Below the pieces are notes generated by a model that was given only the letters and a program-made list of their open reading frames with translations, was not told the origin of the DNA and made no database searches. A stretch of DNA of 64,000 nt from Rhodococcus_G sp042879035 (GTDB taxonomy: Bacteria; Actinomycetota; Actinomycetes; Mycobacteriales; Mycobacteriaceae): positions 62,001 to 126,000 of the forward strand of contig NZ_JBIAOU010000012.1 in the NCBI RefSeq assembly GCF_042879035.1. Reading direction: 5' to 3'. How positions within the stretch are numbered: position 1 is the first letter of the stretch; every line of letters starts with the position of its first letter. Of the stretch, positions 44,964 through 52,874 are shown piece by piece. The position numbers were made by a program, and so were the translations under genes.

Positions 44964-45389
44964 CTATCCGGCTACAGGCTGAAAGCCGACGTACTCGTCG
45001 GATCGGCGACGGAGCAGCCAGCGCTCTCCGGACAGCTCGAAATGGTCGTGGTAGCGCGCCACGATCGCCACCGACCACCCGACCCCGTCGTTCTTGAGCA
45101 TTGCGACGTCGCTGGTCGCCTTCGCCTCGCTGTCAGTCCACTCCGTGAGCACCGTGTTGGTGACCACGTGACGCTGAGGCTTGGCCGGATCCGGCTGCCA
45201 TCCAGGCTGTGAGAAGGCTGCTCGGATTGCATCGGCGCCCTCGATCAGCGGAAAGCCGGGAATCTCGACCACACCGTCCGGCCAGTACAGCGCGACCATG
45301 TCATCGACACGGCCGTCGTCCTGAGCCTGGGCGTGCTCCGCGATCGTCGACTGAATCTGCGCGTACACCTCGGCAAATGTCCCCATCAA
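44964..45389 (-). CDS. NTF2-like (SnoaL-type) protein
   Basis: Encodes 141 residues from ATG 45389 or 45386. The fold pattern is clear: N-terminal helices (EVYAQIQSTIAEHAQAQDDG), RVDDMVALYWPDGVVEIPGF, EGADAIRAAF, then strands HVVTNTVLTEW and ARYHDHFELSG. Proteins of this type act as small dehydratases, isomerases (ketosteroid isomerase) or ring cyclases, or as ligand binders. The Asp and Tyr/Trp needed for isomerase chemistry cannot be assigned with confidence. It is the last gene of the array, seven bases after the cyclase-family gene, and may act on the same intermediate. Confidence 0.8.
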   Translation of the reverse strand: MMGTFAEVYAQIQSTIAEHAQAQDDGRVDDMVALYWPDGVVEIPGFPLIEGADAIRAAFSQPGWQPDPAKPQRHVVTNTVLTEWTDSEAKATSDVAMLKNDGVGWSVAIVARYHDHFELSGERWLLRRRSDEYVGFQPVAG

Positions 45390-45396
45390 CCGGTCC

Positions 45397-46332
45397 CTAC
45401 TTGAGAACGATCGGGGTGACGGGCGAGCCGGCGGAATTGGTGACCTTCAGGCCCGGAGCGCAGAACAGGAACTCCCACACCCCATCCGCTTCGCAGTCCT
45501 CAGCCAATTCCTCGAGGTTGAACATCTCGCCGAGCGTGAGTCCCATGTCTCGAATGACGACCTGATGGAAGGGGATCGTGGCGCCGGGGATCGGGCTCGG
45601 CCACACCTCACCCGAATGGTTGTCGATGGCCAGTGCCGCAACTTCACGGTCGTACAGCCACTGGCACGTGTCCAGGCAGGGGCCGGGAGCGTTGCCGAGA
45701 AAGTGCTCGCGGTCGCCCTCGAGGAACCACTTGTACGAGCCGGTACGCAGCAACACCACGTCGCCGGACTCGACACGCACCCCCTGACGTTCCTCGGCCG
45801 CAAGGAGATCCGCCTCTGTGATCTCGTAGGAATCCTCGAGCCGATCGACGCCCTTGAGCCGGGCGATGTCGAGGAGGACACCACGGGAGATCAGACGATC
45901 GACCGCCTTGTGGAAGGAGTTGCGGGAAGCACCCATGAAGTTGTTGACGGCGCCGGACGGCACATCGTTGTAGAACTTTCCGCCGTAACCCACATGCGCC
46001 AGGCCGTCCCACTGCGTCGCCGACTGGAGTCCGGTGACGATCATGTCGTCGGCCGAGATCAATCCGTCCGGGGACTTCGCCGTGTCCGACGGGAGGAGGG
46101 TCATGACATGGATCGGGTTGGTCCGCAACCCCCCACCCTTGAAGGGTCCATCCTTGTCGAAGGGCATCCCGAGGTCGAAGGCGCGACCGGTACGGACGAG
46201 TTGTGCTGCCTGAATACGCTTTTCGGGTGTGACAAAGTTCAGCGTACCGATCTCGTCGTCGTCACCCCATCGGCCCCAGTTGTTCAGCTTCCGACCGAGT
46301 TCGTGATGCGGCCAAACGTTCTCATCGCTCAT
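45397..46332 (-). CDS. Cyclase-family metal-dependent hydrolase
   Basis: Encodes 311 residues from ATG 46332. It is a shorter paralogue of the protein at 42365: both begin with a WG-WG-DDE segment (NNWGRWGDDDEIGTLNFVTP here), keep ATQWDGLAHVGYGG as the metal-site region, GVLLDIARLKGVD, and VESGDVVLLRTGSYKWF. The family (COG1878) hydrolyses amides, lactones or cyclic ketones. Two members within one regulon suggest two successive or alternative ring-opening steps. It lies between SDR (9-base gap) and NTF2-like genes in the array, so it is co-transcribed with the P450 and Baeyer-Villiger genes. Confidence 0.9.
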   Translation of the reverse strand: MSDENVWPHHELGRKLNNWGRWGDDDEIGTLNFVTPEKRIQAAQLVRTGRAFDLGMPFDKDGPFKGGGLRTNPIHVMTLLPSDTAKSPDGLISADDMIVTGLQSATQWDGLAHVGYGGKFYNDVPSGAVNNFMGASRNSFHKAVDRLISRGVLLDIARLKGVDRLEDSYEITEADLLAAEERQGVRVESGDVVLLRTGSYKWFLEGDREHFLGNAPGPCLDTCQWLYDREVAALAIDNHSGEVWPSPIPGATIPFHQVVIRDMGLTLGEMFNLEELAEDCEADGVWEFLFCAPGLKVTNSAGSPVTPIVLK

Positions 46333-46341
46333 GGTTCCTCC

Positions 46342-47274
46342 TCATCGGTGTGCCATGTAGTGCTTCACACAGTCCATGAGACTGTCGGGAGTGTAGTAGC
46401 CGGTACGGTCCTTGATCTGCGACAGGTTGTCGACGACATCCGCAATACCGGCGTTGTGCGGGTCGGGGTGCAGGTAGCCCTCCGTGACACCCGAGAACAG
46501 GTGCGCGAATCGTCCGGCACCCGCGAGGTAGGTCTCGCCACTGACGTTGCACACCTCGTGGGCAAGGTATCCCACCATGGGCGCGACGAGCGAAGGATCC
46601 ATGTCGGACTTCGGCTCGTCCGTCTTGTGGCGTATCTGAGCCATCCCGTCCGACGGCGCGCCACCCATCCTCGTCATCGCATTCGGCGCGATCACGTTGA
46701 TCTTGATGTCGTGCTCGCCCGCGGAAAGCGTCATGCTGTTCGCCATACCGAGGACAGCTGCCTTCGCAGTGGCATACCCGGTGTTGTCCGGGAGCCCGAA
46801 CATCCCGATCGAGGACGTGATGACGATGCGACCGTAGTTCTGCTCGATCATGTGCGGCCACGCGGCGTGCGAGGTGTTGAACGCGCCCATGACGTGGACA
46901 GCAAGATGGTTCTCGATGTTGTCCGCATCCACATCGGGCAGTCCGCCGAACCGGACATTGCCCGCATTGTTGACGACAATGTCGATCCTGCCGAAGTTCT
47001 CCAGGGCGGTGTCGATCGCGTGCTTGCCGCCCGCCACAGTCGAAATGTCGCTGACATCGGCAACGGCGACCCCGCCTGCGTCGATGATCTCCTGCGCGAC
47101 GATCTGTGCAGGAGTGGCGTCCGAACCCGAACCTTCGATCGTGCCGCCGAGGTCGTTCACGACGACCTTCGCGCCGAGATCACCCAGCAGATGGGCGTAT
47201 GCCCGCCCAATCCCGCGACCAGCACCGGTCACCACTGCAACACGGCCGTCGAATCTGTATTCCTGCATTGCCAT
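46342..47274 (-). CDS. SDR-family dehydrogenase, multifunctional-enzyme-type (HSD17B4-like)
   Basis: From ATG 47274 the product is 310 residues; an AGAGAGC site precedes it. The opening FDGRVAVVTGAGRGIGRAYA, then LLGDLGAKVVVNDLGGTIEG, is the mark of the (3R)-hydroxyacyl-CoA dehydrogenase domain of peroxisomal multifunctional enzyme 2 and its bacterial relatives. The NNAGN motif, catalytic Ser in IVITSSIGMFG and YATAK follow. Unlike the full eukaryotic protein, no hydratase or SCP2 domain is fused. It may dehydrogenate a bulky or branched hydroxyacyl-CoA or cyclic alcohol. It is coupled to the flavoprotein gene (20-base gap). Confidence 0.9.
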   Translation of the reverse strand: MAMQEYRFDGRVAVVTGAGRGIGRAYAHLLGDLGAKVVVNDLGGTIEGSGSDATPAQIVAQEIIDAGGVAVADVSDISTVAGGKHAIDTALENFGRIDIVVNNAGNVRFGGLPDVDADNIENHLAVHVMGAFNTSHAAWPHMIEQNYGRIVITSSIGMFGLPDNTGYATAKAAVLGMANSMTLSAGEHDIKINVIAPNAMTRMGGAPSDGMAQIRHKTDEPKSDMDPSLVAPMVGYLAHEVCNVSGETYLAGAGRFAHLFSGVTEGYLHPDPHNAGIADVVDNLSQIKDRTGYYTPDSLMDCVKHYMAHR

Positions 47275-47294
47275 GCTCTCTGTTGGTCGCCGGT

Positions 47295-48893
47295 TCACGA
47301 AAGGAAACGCGCGTACTTCGAATCCAGGACCTCGCGCAGCTGTTCGCGCAGCTTCGGCCTGCCGCCTGGATTGAGCAGGAAGCTACGGGCCTTCCCCGGA
47401 ATGTTCGTGCCGTAGAAGTAGCTACCGTCCCCGAATGATGAATGGACGGCCAGTTCTTCGACCATCTGGTTCCATTTCTGTTCCAGATCGGCAGGCACTT
47501 CCATCTTCACGAACCCCTGCTCGCGCATGTACTCGATCGCGTCGGCAACGAAGTCGACCTGATCCTCTGCGTAGCGAGGGTTGTTGCCGGCCGCACCATG
47601 CGGGCCACCCGGGAAGAAGAGGTTCGGGAACTCTCGGCACATGACGCCCATGAAGGTGCGCGGACCGCCCGCCCAGTGATCCTCCAACGCCAAACCGTCA
47701 CGACCGCGGACACCGAGCCTCGTCAACGCACCTGTCCCGAAGTCGAACCCGGACGCCCACACGATGACGTCGAATTCCCGCAGCCCGTCGGCAGTCTCGA
47801 TACCGGTCTCCGTCACACGAGTGATCGGAGTTTCCTTGATGTCAACCAACGAGACCTTCGGGTTGTTGTACGCCTCGAAGTAGTCCGTCGTGAAGGGGGG
47901 CCGCTTGGCCGCCCAGCCGTGGTCCTTGGGGATCAGCTTCTCGGCGGTCTCCGGGTCAGCGACGATGCTTCGGATCTTCTCTGCCATGAACTGGCACCAG
48001 TCCTCGTTGGCGGCAGAGTCGGTCATCGTGTCGGCGTAGTTGCTGATCACCTTCGAGAAGCCGGGGCTCACCCACATCTTCTCGTAGTGTGCCCACCGTT
48101 CTTCCTTGGTGTCCTCGAACGCCTTTCGGGAGTCACGCTGATGCAGGAAGCCGCTCGCGGATTCGTTCAGGCAGTCTCGCATCTGCTCGAAGTCGGCCTT
48201 GAGTTGTGCGTACTGTTCGGTCGAGATCGGTTCATTGGCAAGTGGAGTACACCAGTTCGGTGTCCGCTGATAGACCGTGAGCGATTCGACCTGGTCGGCG
48301 ATGACCGGGATGACCTGCACACCACTCGAACCAGTTCCGATGACGGCAACCCGCTTGCCCGTGAAATCCACCGGCTCGTCCGGCCACAGTCCGGTGTGAT
48401 GTGACACGCCGCGGAAGGTTTCTCGGCCCGGCACCGCCGGGAACGCCGGAATCGACAGCACACCGGTCGCCGCGACAAGGAACCGCGCTCGCACCACGGA
48501 CCCGTCACTCGCGTGGACCAACCAGGTCGTCGTGTCTTCCTCGAAAACCGCGGAAGTCACACGAGCACCGAACCGGATATGGCGACGCAGATCGAGCGTG
48601 TCGACGACATAGTTGAAGTACCGCTCGTTCTCGGCCTGACCGGCGAACCGCTCGGTCCACTCCCACCCGTCGAACAGTTCCTTGGAGAACAGGTATCCGT
48701 AGGTGTAGCTCTCCGAATCCAGCCGCGCACCCGGGTAGCGGTTCCAGAACCACACTCCACCGACGCCCTCGCCCGCCTCCAACGCAATGGTGGAGAATCC
48801 CGCCTCGCGGGCCCGGTACAGCTGGTGGATACCGGTGACTCCGGCACCGATCACCAGTACATCGACGTTCGTGATCGAATCCAACGAACTCAT
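47295..48893 (-). CDS. Baeyer-Villiger-type flavin monooxygenase
   Basis: From ATG 48893 the product is 532 residues, the size of cyclohexanone monooxygenase-type enzymes. Codons further upstream belong to the end of the VOC gene; GAGGGAA is a fitting ribosome site. The FAD motif GAGVTG is near residue 17, the Baeyer-Villiger fingerprint FRGVSHHTGLWP is at 160-171, and the NADPH motif GTGSSG is at 186-191. The enzyme would insert oxygen next to a ketone to give an ester or lactone. Neighbouring SDR and P450 genes can make the ketone, and cyclase-family or alpha/beta hydrolases can open the lactone. Substrate unknown. Confidence 0.93.
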   Translation of the reverse strand: MSSLDSITNVDVLVIGAGVTGIHQLYRAREAGFSTIALEAGEGVGGVWFWNRYPGARLDSESYTYGYLFSKELFDGWEWTERFAGQAENERYFNYVVDTLDLRRHIRFGARVTSAVFEEDTTTWLVHASDGSVVRARFLVAATGVLSIPAFPAVPGRETFRGVSHHTGLWPDEPVDFTGKRVAVIGTGSSGVQVIPVIADQVESLTVYQRTPNWCTPLANEPISTEQYAQLKADFEQMRDCLNESASGFLHQRDSRKAFEDTKEERWAHYEKMWVSPGFSKVISNYADTMTDSAANEDWCQFMAEKIRSIVADPETAEKLIPKDHGWAAKRPPFTTDYFEAYNNPKVSLVDIKETPITRVTETGIETADGLREFDVIVWASGFDFGTGALTRLGVRGRDGLALEDHWAGGPRTFMGVMCREFPNLFFPGGPHGAAGNNPRYAEDQVDFVADAIEYMREQGFVKMEVPADLEQKWNQMVEELAVHSSFGDGSYFYGTNIPGKARSFLLNPGGRPKLREQLREVLDSKYARFLS

Positions 48894-48913
48894 CAACATT
48901 TCCCTCTTGTCGC

Positions 48914-49879
48914 TCATCGATGCGCTCCCGCGTTCCGCGGGTCGCCGGTCGTCAGTGCGGTGGTGAATCCCCACGGGATTCCGAGGCTCGTAGCGGGTTC
49001 GGTGACAATGACCTCGCCGGTGCGAACCCGAAGGTCGACACCCTGCTCCTTCAAATGACGCTCCACCCGGTCGAGATCCTCGACCTTCCAGGTGATTGAG
49101 TGGTAGGTGTCGTTCGGCGCATTGACCGTCCATGCCTCGTGGGCCGAACTGCCTGCATCGGGGACTGCGTACTCGTAGACCGCGTCAGCGAGGTGCACGT
49201 AGATGCTTGTGGCACTGAGCACTTCGTTGCGACCCTCGTGGATCACCGTGCCGCCAAGTCCGTCCACCATCATCCGCAGCGCCCGATCCGGCCGATCGGT
49301 CAGGATCGTGTGATGCGAGGCCCGCTCGATGCCGAGCGGGTCGTCGTCGGATACCGCGGGCACTTCCCAGCCCGGCGCCAGACGATGGTCCAGGGGGAAC
49401 GGAATCTGTGGCAGGAACTCGTACCGCAGGCCTGTGCTTTCCGGAACGGTGAAGAAGATGGGCATCGGGGAGCCCGGCGCAGACGGGGGATTGTCACCGT
49501 CGGCAACCTCCCCCTGCTGCCCTACCATTGCGATGCCCAGTTCCTTGAACCTGCGGTACGCATCGGCGATGCCGTCGACGTACCATCCGAATCCTTTGAG
49601 CGTCGGCCCGTCGACGTCCGCATACTGCTGAACGCCGTTGAGGACGTACCGTTTCGGGTCGATGGTGTCGAACAGCACGTCGCTGATCGGGGTGAAGATC
49701 GAGTAGTTCGTCGGATAGCCCTCGCTCACCGGAGCGCTACTGGTCATCTCCGAGATGGGTCTACTCGGACGGCCGAACACCCGTTCGAACCACTCCTCTG
49801 CCACACGGAGGTCGGTCACGTGATGACTGGGATGGTACAGCCGCGTTACACGGAAATTCTGCGTGTCAGTATCCGACAC
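48914..49879 (-). CDS. VOC-family protein (extradiol dioxygenase/glyoxalase fold)
   Basis: Encodes 321 residues from ATG 49879. The N-terminal module begins RVTRLYHPSHHVTDLRVAEE, a second starts at ASHHTILTDRPDRALRMMVD and a further repeat at YHSITWKVEDLDRVERHLKE. This is the two-domain VOC layout of extradiol dioxygenases, with His residues at module starts as possible metal ligands. The set is not complete enough by eye to say that it is a dioxygenase; an isomerase or ring-fission-product hydrolase is possible. The tail is 79 percent identical over 43 residues to the partial gene at 1-134. It overlaps upstream codons of the flavoprotein frame and is co-transcribed with it. Confidence 0.85.
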   Translation of the reverse strand: MSDTDTQNFRVTRLYHPSHHVTDLRVAEEWFERVFGRPSRPISEMTSSAPVSEGYPTNYSIFTPISDVLFDTIDPKRYVLNGVQQYADVDGPTLKGFGWYVDGIADAYRRFKELGIAMVGQQGEVADGDNPPSAPGSPMPIFFTVPESTGLRYEFLPQIPFPLDHRLAPGWEVPAVSDDDPLGIERASHHTILTDRPDRALRMMVDGLGGTVIHEGRNEVLSATSIYVHLADAVYEYAVPDAGSSAHEAWTVNAPNDTYHSITWKVEDLDRVERHLKEQGVDLRVRTGEVIVTEPATSLGIPWGFTTALTTGDPRNAGAHR

Positions 49880-49979
49880 AAGTACTCTCCTTCACTCGGA
49901 TTCAGACGCTCGAGCGGCGTTGACAACCGTCTTGCACTCGAACGCATGAATCAATGCGCAAAGACACGTCTTTGGCCGA

Positions 49980-51209
49980 CTACCAGGTCACGGGAAGCTC
50001 GTAGATCCCGTATGCCTGCGAGTCTTCCTTGAACTTCAGCTCGGAGAGATCACATGCCAGCCGCAGTGTCGGAATACGACGGAAGAGGGTGCTGAAGACG
50101 ACATGCAGCTCGATCCGGGCCAACTGCTGCCCGATGCACTGGTGCGGACCCCACCCAAAGGTGATGTGGTGCGCTGCCGGGCGGGCCAGGTCCACCTTTT
50201 CGGGATTGGGGAAAGCCTCCGGATCCCAGTTCCCTGCAAGCAGGGAGACGATCAGTCCTTCTCCTGCCCGGATCGTCTCGCCCCCGAACTCGATGTCATC
50301 GATCACGGCGCGCTTCGCCATCAGATGCGGAATTGTCAGGTACCGCAGCAGTTCCTCGATCGCGTTCGTCACGAACTTCGCGTCGTCGGACTTTTCACGC
50401 AGCAGGGCGAGCTGCTCGTCATTCTGCAGCAGCAGTGCCGTGCCCAGGGTGATCATGTTGGCGCTGGTGTCATGCCCGGCGACAAGGAGGATATGACCCA
50501 GGCGAGATGCCTCCTCGAGCGTCAGCTCGCCGTCCTGGACGCGCTTACCCAGATCGGACAGGACATCCTCGTCGGGGCTCTTGATCTTCGCCTCGATGAG
50601 TCCTGCGATGTACCGGCGAAGCGTCGCGGAGGTTTCAGCGGATTGCTCAGGCGTCTTGTTCAGCGCATTGGTGACGCCGGCGTGCTCCTGGAAGAAATCA
50701 TGATCCTCGTACGGGACCCCCAGGAGCTCACAGATCATCAGCGACGGCAACGGCAACGACAGGGCCTCGTTCAGCTCGGCCGGATTGGGGCCGGCGAGCA
50801 TCTGATCGATGAGGTCGTCGGTGATCTGCTGAATGGCAGGCCTGAGCTTCTCCATCCGGCGCCGGGTGAAGGAGCTCGTCAGCATTCGCCGCCAGTGAGC
50901 ATGGTCGGCACCGTCGGTGTTGTTGATCGACGGAAGCGTCTGGCCGGCGTGTGCCTGCATGGCCATCGTGGTGTGCGGGTATCCCGGGCGCCACACGTTC
51001 GAACTCACCCGCGGGTCGGTCAGGATCTCACGCCCTGCCGCATATCCGGTCACGAGCCAGGGCGTGTTGCCGTCCCACGTCCGTACTCGGCGAAGCGGCT
51101 TGTCTTCCTTGTGCAGCTCGAGAAGCTCCGGGGGCGGCGCAAACGGGCACTCCTGCGACCTGGCCATCGGAAACTCGACCTGGTCCGCAGCCTTGACGGT
51201 CTCATTCAT
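49980..51209 (-). CDS. Cytochrome P450
   Basis: Encodes 409 residues, a typical soluble bacterial P450. The I-helix oxygen-binding motif VAGHDTSANM, the K-helix ExxR in IEELLRYL, and the haem loop FGWGPHQCIGQQLAR with ligand Cys358 are all intact. N-terminal PMARSQECPFAPPPEL and WLVTGYAAGREILTDPRVSS resemble CYP105/CYP107-like actinobacterial enzymes. It would hydroxylate a hydrophobic substrate using the 3Fe-4S ferredoxin encoded 49 bases upstream. The reductase partner may be the partial gene at 62928. In the proposed pathway, it introduces the hydroxyl group that the SDRs oxidise. Confidence 0.96.
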   Translation of the reverse strand: MNETVKAADQVEFPMARSQECPFAPPPELLELHKEDKPLRRVRTWDGNTPWLVTGYAAGREILTDPRVSSNVWRPGYPHTTMAMQAHAGQTLPSINNTDGADHAHWRRMLTSSFTRRRMEKLRPAIQQITDDLIDQMLAGPNPAELNEALSLPLPSLMICELLGVPYEDHDFFQEHAGVTNALNKTPEQSAETSATLRRYIAGLIEAKIKSPDEDVLSDLGKRVQDGELTLEEASRLGHILLVAGHDTSANMITLGTALLLQNDEQLALLREKSDDAKFVTNAIEELLRYLTIPHLMAKRAVIDDIEFGGETIRAGEGLIVSLLAGNWDPEAFPNPEKVDLARPAAHHITFGWGPHQCIGQQLARIELHVVFSTLFRRIPTLRLACDLSELKFKEDSQAYGIYELPVTW

Positions 51210-51258
51210 ATGCGTCCTCTATCTCTAGTCTTCTACGCACTACATCGCGGGAGCGCGA

Positions 51259-51453
51259 CTATTCCTCGATGGCAATGGCGAGAGCCGGGCATACCGCAGC
51301 CGCATGACGGACATCCTCCGCCAACTCAGCAGAGGGAGAAGGGTTGAGCAGCACGACGATTCCATCCTCGTCGCGCTGATCGAACACCTCCCCCGCTGCA
51401 GCGACGCACTGTCCGGCAGCGACGCACTTCTCCTCGTCGATCACAATCTTCAT
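51259..51453 (-). CDS. 3Fe-4S ferredoxin, P450 partner
   Basis: Encodes 64 residues, standard for single-cluster ferredoxins that feed actinobacterial P450s. Cluster ligands are Cys10, Cys16 and Cys55: the spacing CVAAGQC has Ala13 in place of a fourth Cys, and the last ligand is in AVCPALAI. This gives a 3Fe-4S cluster. The gene is directly upstream of the P450 gene in transcription, the classic order. It sits 242 bases after the SDR gene, and a candidate operator at 51627-51645 lies in that gap, so a second promoter may start here. Confidence 0.95.
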   Translation of the reverse strand: MKIVIDEEKCVAAGQCVAAAGEVFDQRDEDGIVVLLNPSPSAELAEDVRHAAAVCPALAIAIEE

Positions 51454-51626
51454 GACTCTCCTCGTACTGTTTCAGCCATAGAGAACCGCGAGCGCGGCGA
51501 TCCCCGCACCACGGGACGCACTTGATTTCACTCACGCGACCCTGCCTGGCGCACCGAACTCCAGCAGCCGGGCATCACTGGGCCCGGTATTCACTGGCGA
51601 ACGAATGTGACTACGATCATATCTCG

Positions 51627-51645
51627 ACCGGTCATTCAAATCAAC
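51627..51645 (+). promoter_or_regulatory. Candidate operator upstream of the ferredoxin-P450 genes
   Basis: ACCGGTCATTCAAATCAAC closely resembles the element over the tetR promoter (minus strand ACCGGACATCCTAAATCAAC). It lies in the 242-base gap between the SDR and ferredoxin genes, where an internal promoter would be expected. Confidence 0.5.
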
Positions 51646-51695
51646 TGCTGGCTGTGCCGCATGTGTCGATCGAATCCCAACCTACGGAGCGGAAC

Positions 51696-52436
51696 TCACA
51701 CGAGGTACCGACCACCATTGACACTGAGCGTCTGCCCGGTCACGTACGCGGCCTCCTCCGACACCAAATAGGCCACCGCGTAGGCGATGTCCTCCGGCTT
51801 CCCCGGACGCTTCATCGGCATCTTCGCAGCCACCGAGTCCAAATCGAAACCCTCACGGAGCAAGGGAGTGTCCACGAACCCGGGCGGCACGTTGTTCACC
51901 GTGATTCCCTTGCCGGCGAACTCGATGGCGAGCGCCTTGGTGAACCCGATGACACCACCCTTCGACGCCGCGTAGTGGCCCAGCGCCGGCGCACCGGTCT
52001 GCGCGGAGGACGAGGAGATGTTGACGATCCGACCCCACCCACCCTCGAGCATGTCGGGAACGAGGGCGCGCGTGACCAGGTAGGGCCCCTTCAGGTTGAT
52101 CCGTATCATGTGGTCCCACGCCTCCTCGGTGAGATCCGTGAAGGGCACGTAATTGGTGATACCGGCGTTGTTGACGAGAATGTTGATCGCTCCCAACTGC
52201 TGCCTCGTGCGGTCGGCTGCATCCGCAACCGCCGCGGCATCGGCCGCATCACCTGCGACGGCGATCGCTCGTCCGCCTGCGGCGGTGATCGCCGCGACAG
52301 TCTCCTGTGCGCCCTCCGCGTTGAGATCCCACACCGCGACCGCCGCGCCCTGCGCAGCCAGAACGGAGGCGATAGCCCGTCCCAGCCCGCGGCCACCGCC
52401 GGTCACAACCGCATTCTTTCCCTTGAGTGACATCAT
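51696..52436 (-). CDS. Short-chain dehydrogenase/reductase
   Basis: Encodes 246 residues from ATG 52436 (or ATG 52433), after a GAGGAAGTAGGG ribosome site. Motifs: VVTGGGRGLGRAIASVLAAQ, NNAGITN, the catalytic Ser in IVNISSSSAQTG and YAASK; the end reads YVTGQTLSVNGGRYL. It resembles FabG-like and cyclic-alcohol dehydrogenases. The second gene of the array, 24 bases after the CMD gene. It may oxidise the alcohol formed by the P450 to the ketone needed by the Baeyer-Villiger enzyme. Confidence 0.92.
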   Translation of the reverse strand: MMSLKGKNAVVTGGGRGLGRAIASVLAAQGAAVAVWDLNAEGAQETVAAITAAGGRAIAVAGDAADAAAVADAADRTRQQLGAINILVNNAGITNYVPFTDLTEEAWDHMIRINLKGPYLVTRALVPDMLEGGWGRIVNISSSSAQTGAPALGHYAASKGGVIGFTKALAIEFAGKGITVNNVPPGFVDTPLLREGFDLDSVAAKMPMKRPGKPEDIAYAVAYLVSEEAAYVTGQTLSVNGGRYLV

Positions 52437-52460
52437 TTCCCTACTTCCTCGTGATCGAAT

Positions 52461-52874
52461 TCAGGCATCCGTTACTTCCCCAAGCGCCTCTCGTGCTGCC
52501 TTTCTGGCTGCCATCGCTCGGGGGAAGCCCGCATAGCCGCTAGCGTGGTAAATGACTTCGGCAATCTCGTCCCGGGTCAATCCGTTGCCCAGTCCGATTC
52601 GAACATGACTCTTGAGCTCGTCTTCCGCGCCCAGCGCTATGAGAATTCCCAGAGTCACCAGGCTGCGATCCCTCCTGACAAGGCCCTCGCGAGCCCAGAG
52701 AGCGGCCCACACGTTGATCAGGCCGATCTCGACCAGCTCCTCACCGAGTCGCCCGTCGCAGAGATTCACGTCGCCTGCGTCGGGCATACCGGGTACCACC
52801 GAGCGCATGGTCTCCAGCCCGAGGGCACGCAGGTCGGTCGGCTGGTTGTGCTCAGAGGAACCACTGTCCTTCAT
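52461..52874 (-). CDS. Carboxymuconolactone decarboxylase (CMD)-family protein
   Basis: Encodes 137 residues. The domain pattern is clear: VEIGLINVWAALWAREGLVR, RRDRSLVTLGILIALGAEDE, SHVRIGLGNGLTRDEIAEVI and YHASGYAGFPRAMAARK. As in the paralogue at 34805, the AhpD CxxC pair is absent, which favours a decarboxylase or lactone-acting type over a peroxidase. First gene of the nine-gene array; its upstream region holds an ACCG-N6-CTAAA element. Its exact reaction is unknown. Confidence 0.88.
   Translation of the reverse strand: MKDSGSSEHNQPTDLRALGLETMRSVVPGMPDAGDVNLCDGRLGEELVEIGLINVWAALWAREGLVRRDRSLVTLGILIALGAEDELKSHVRIGLGNGLTRDEIAEVIYHASGYAGFPRAMAARKAAREALGEVTDA

Noticed and set aside
45565..47415. 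A 616-codon plus-strand open frame
   Set aside because: Lies opposite the cyclase-family and SDR genes of the array, which have complete family motifs.
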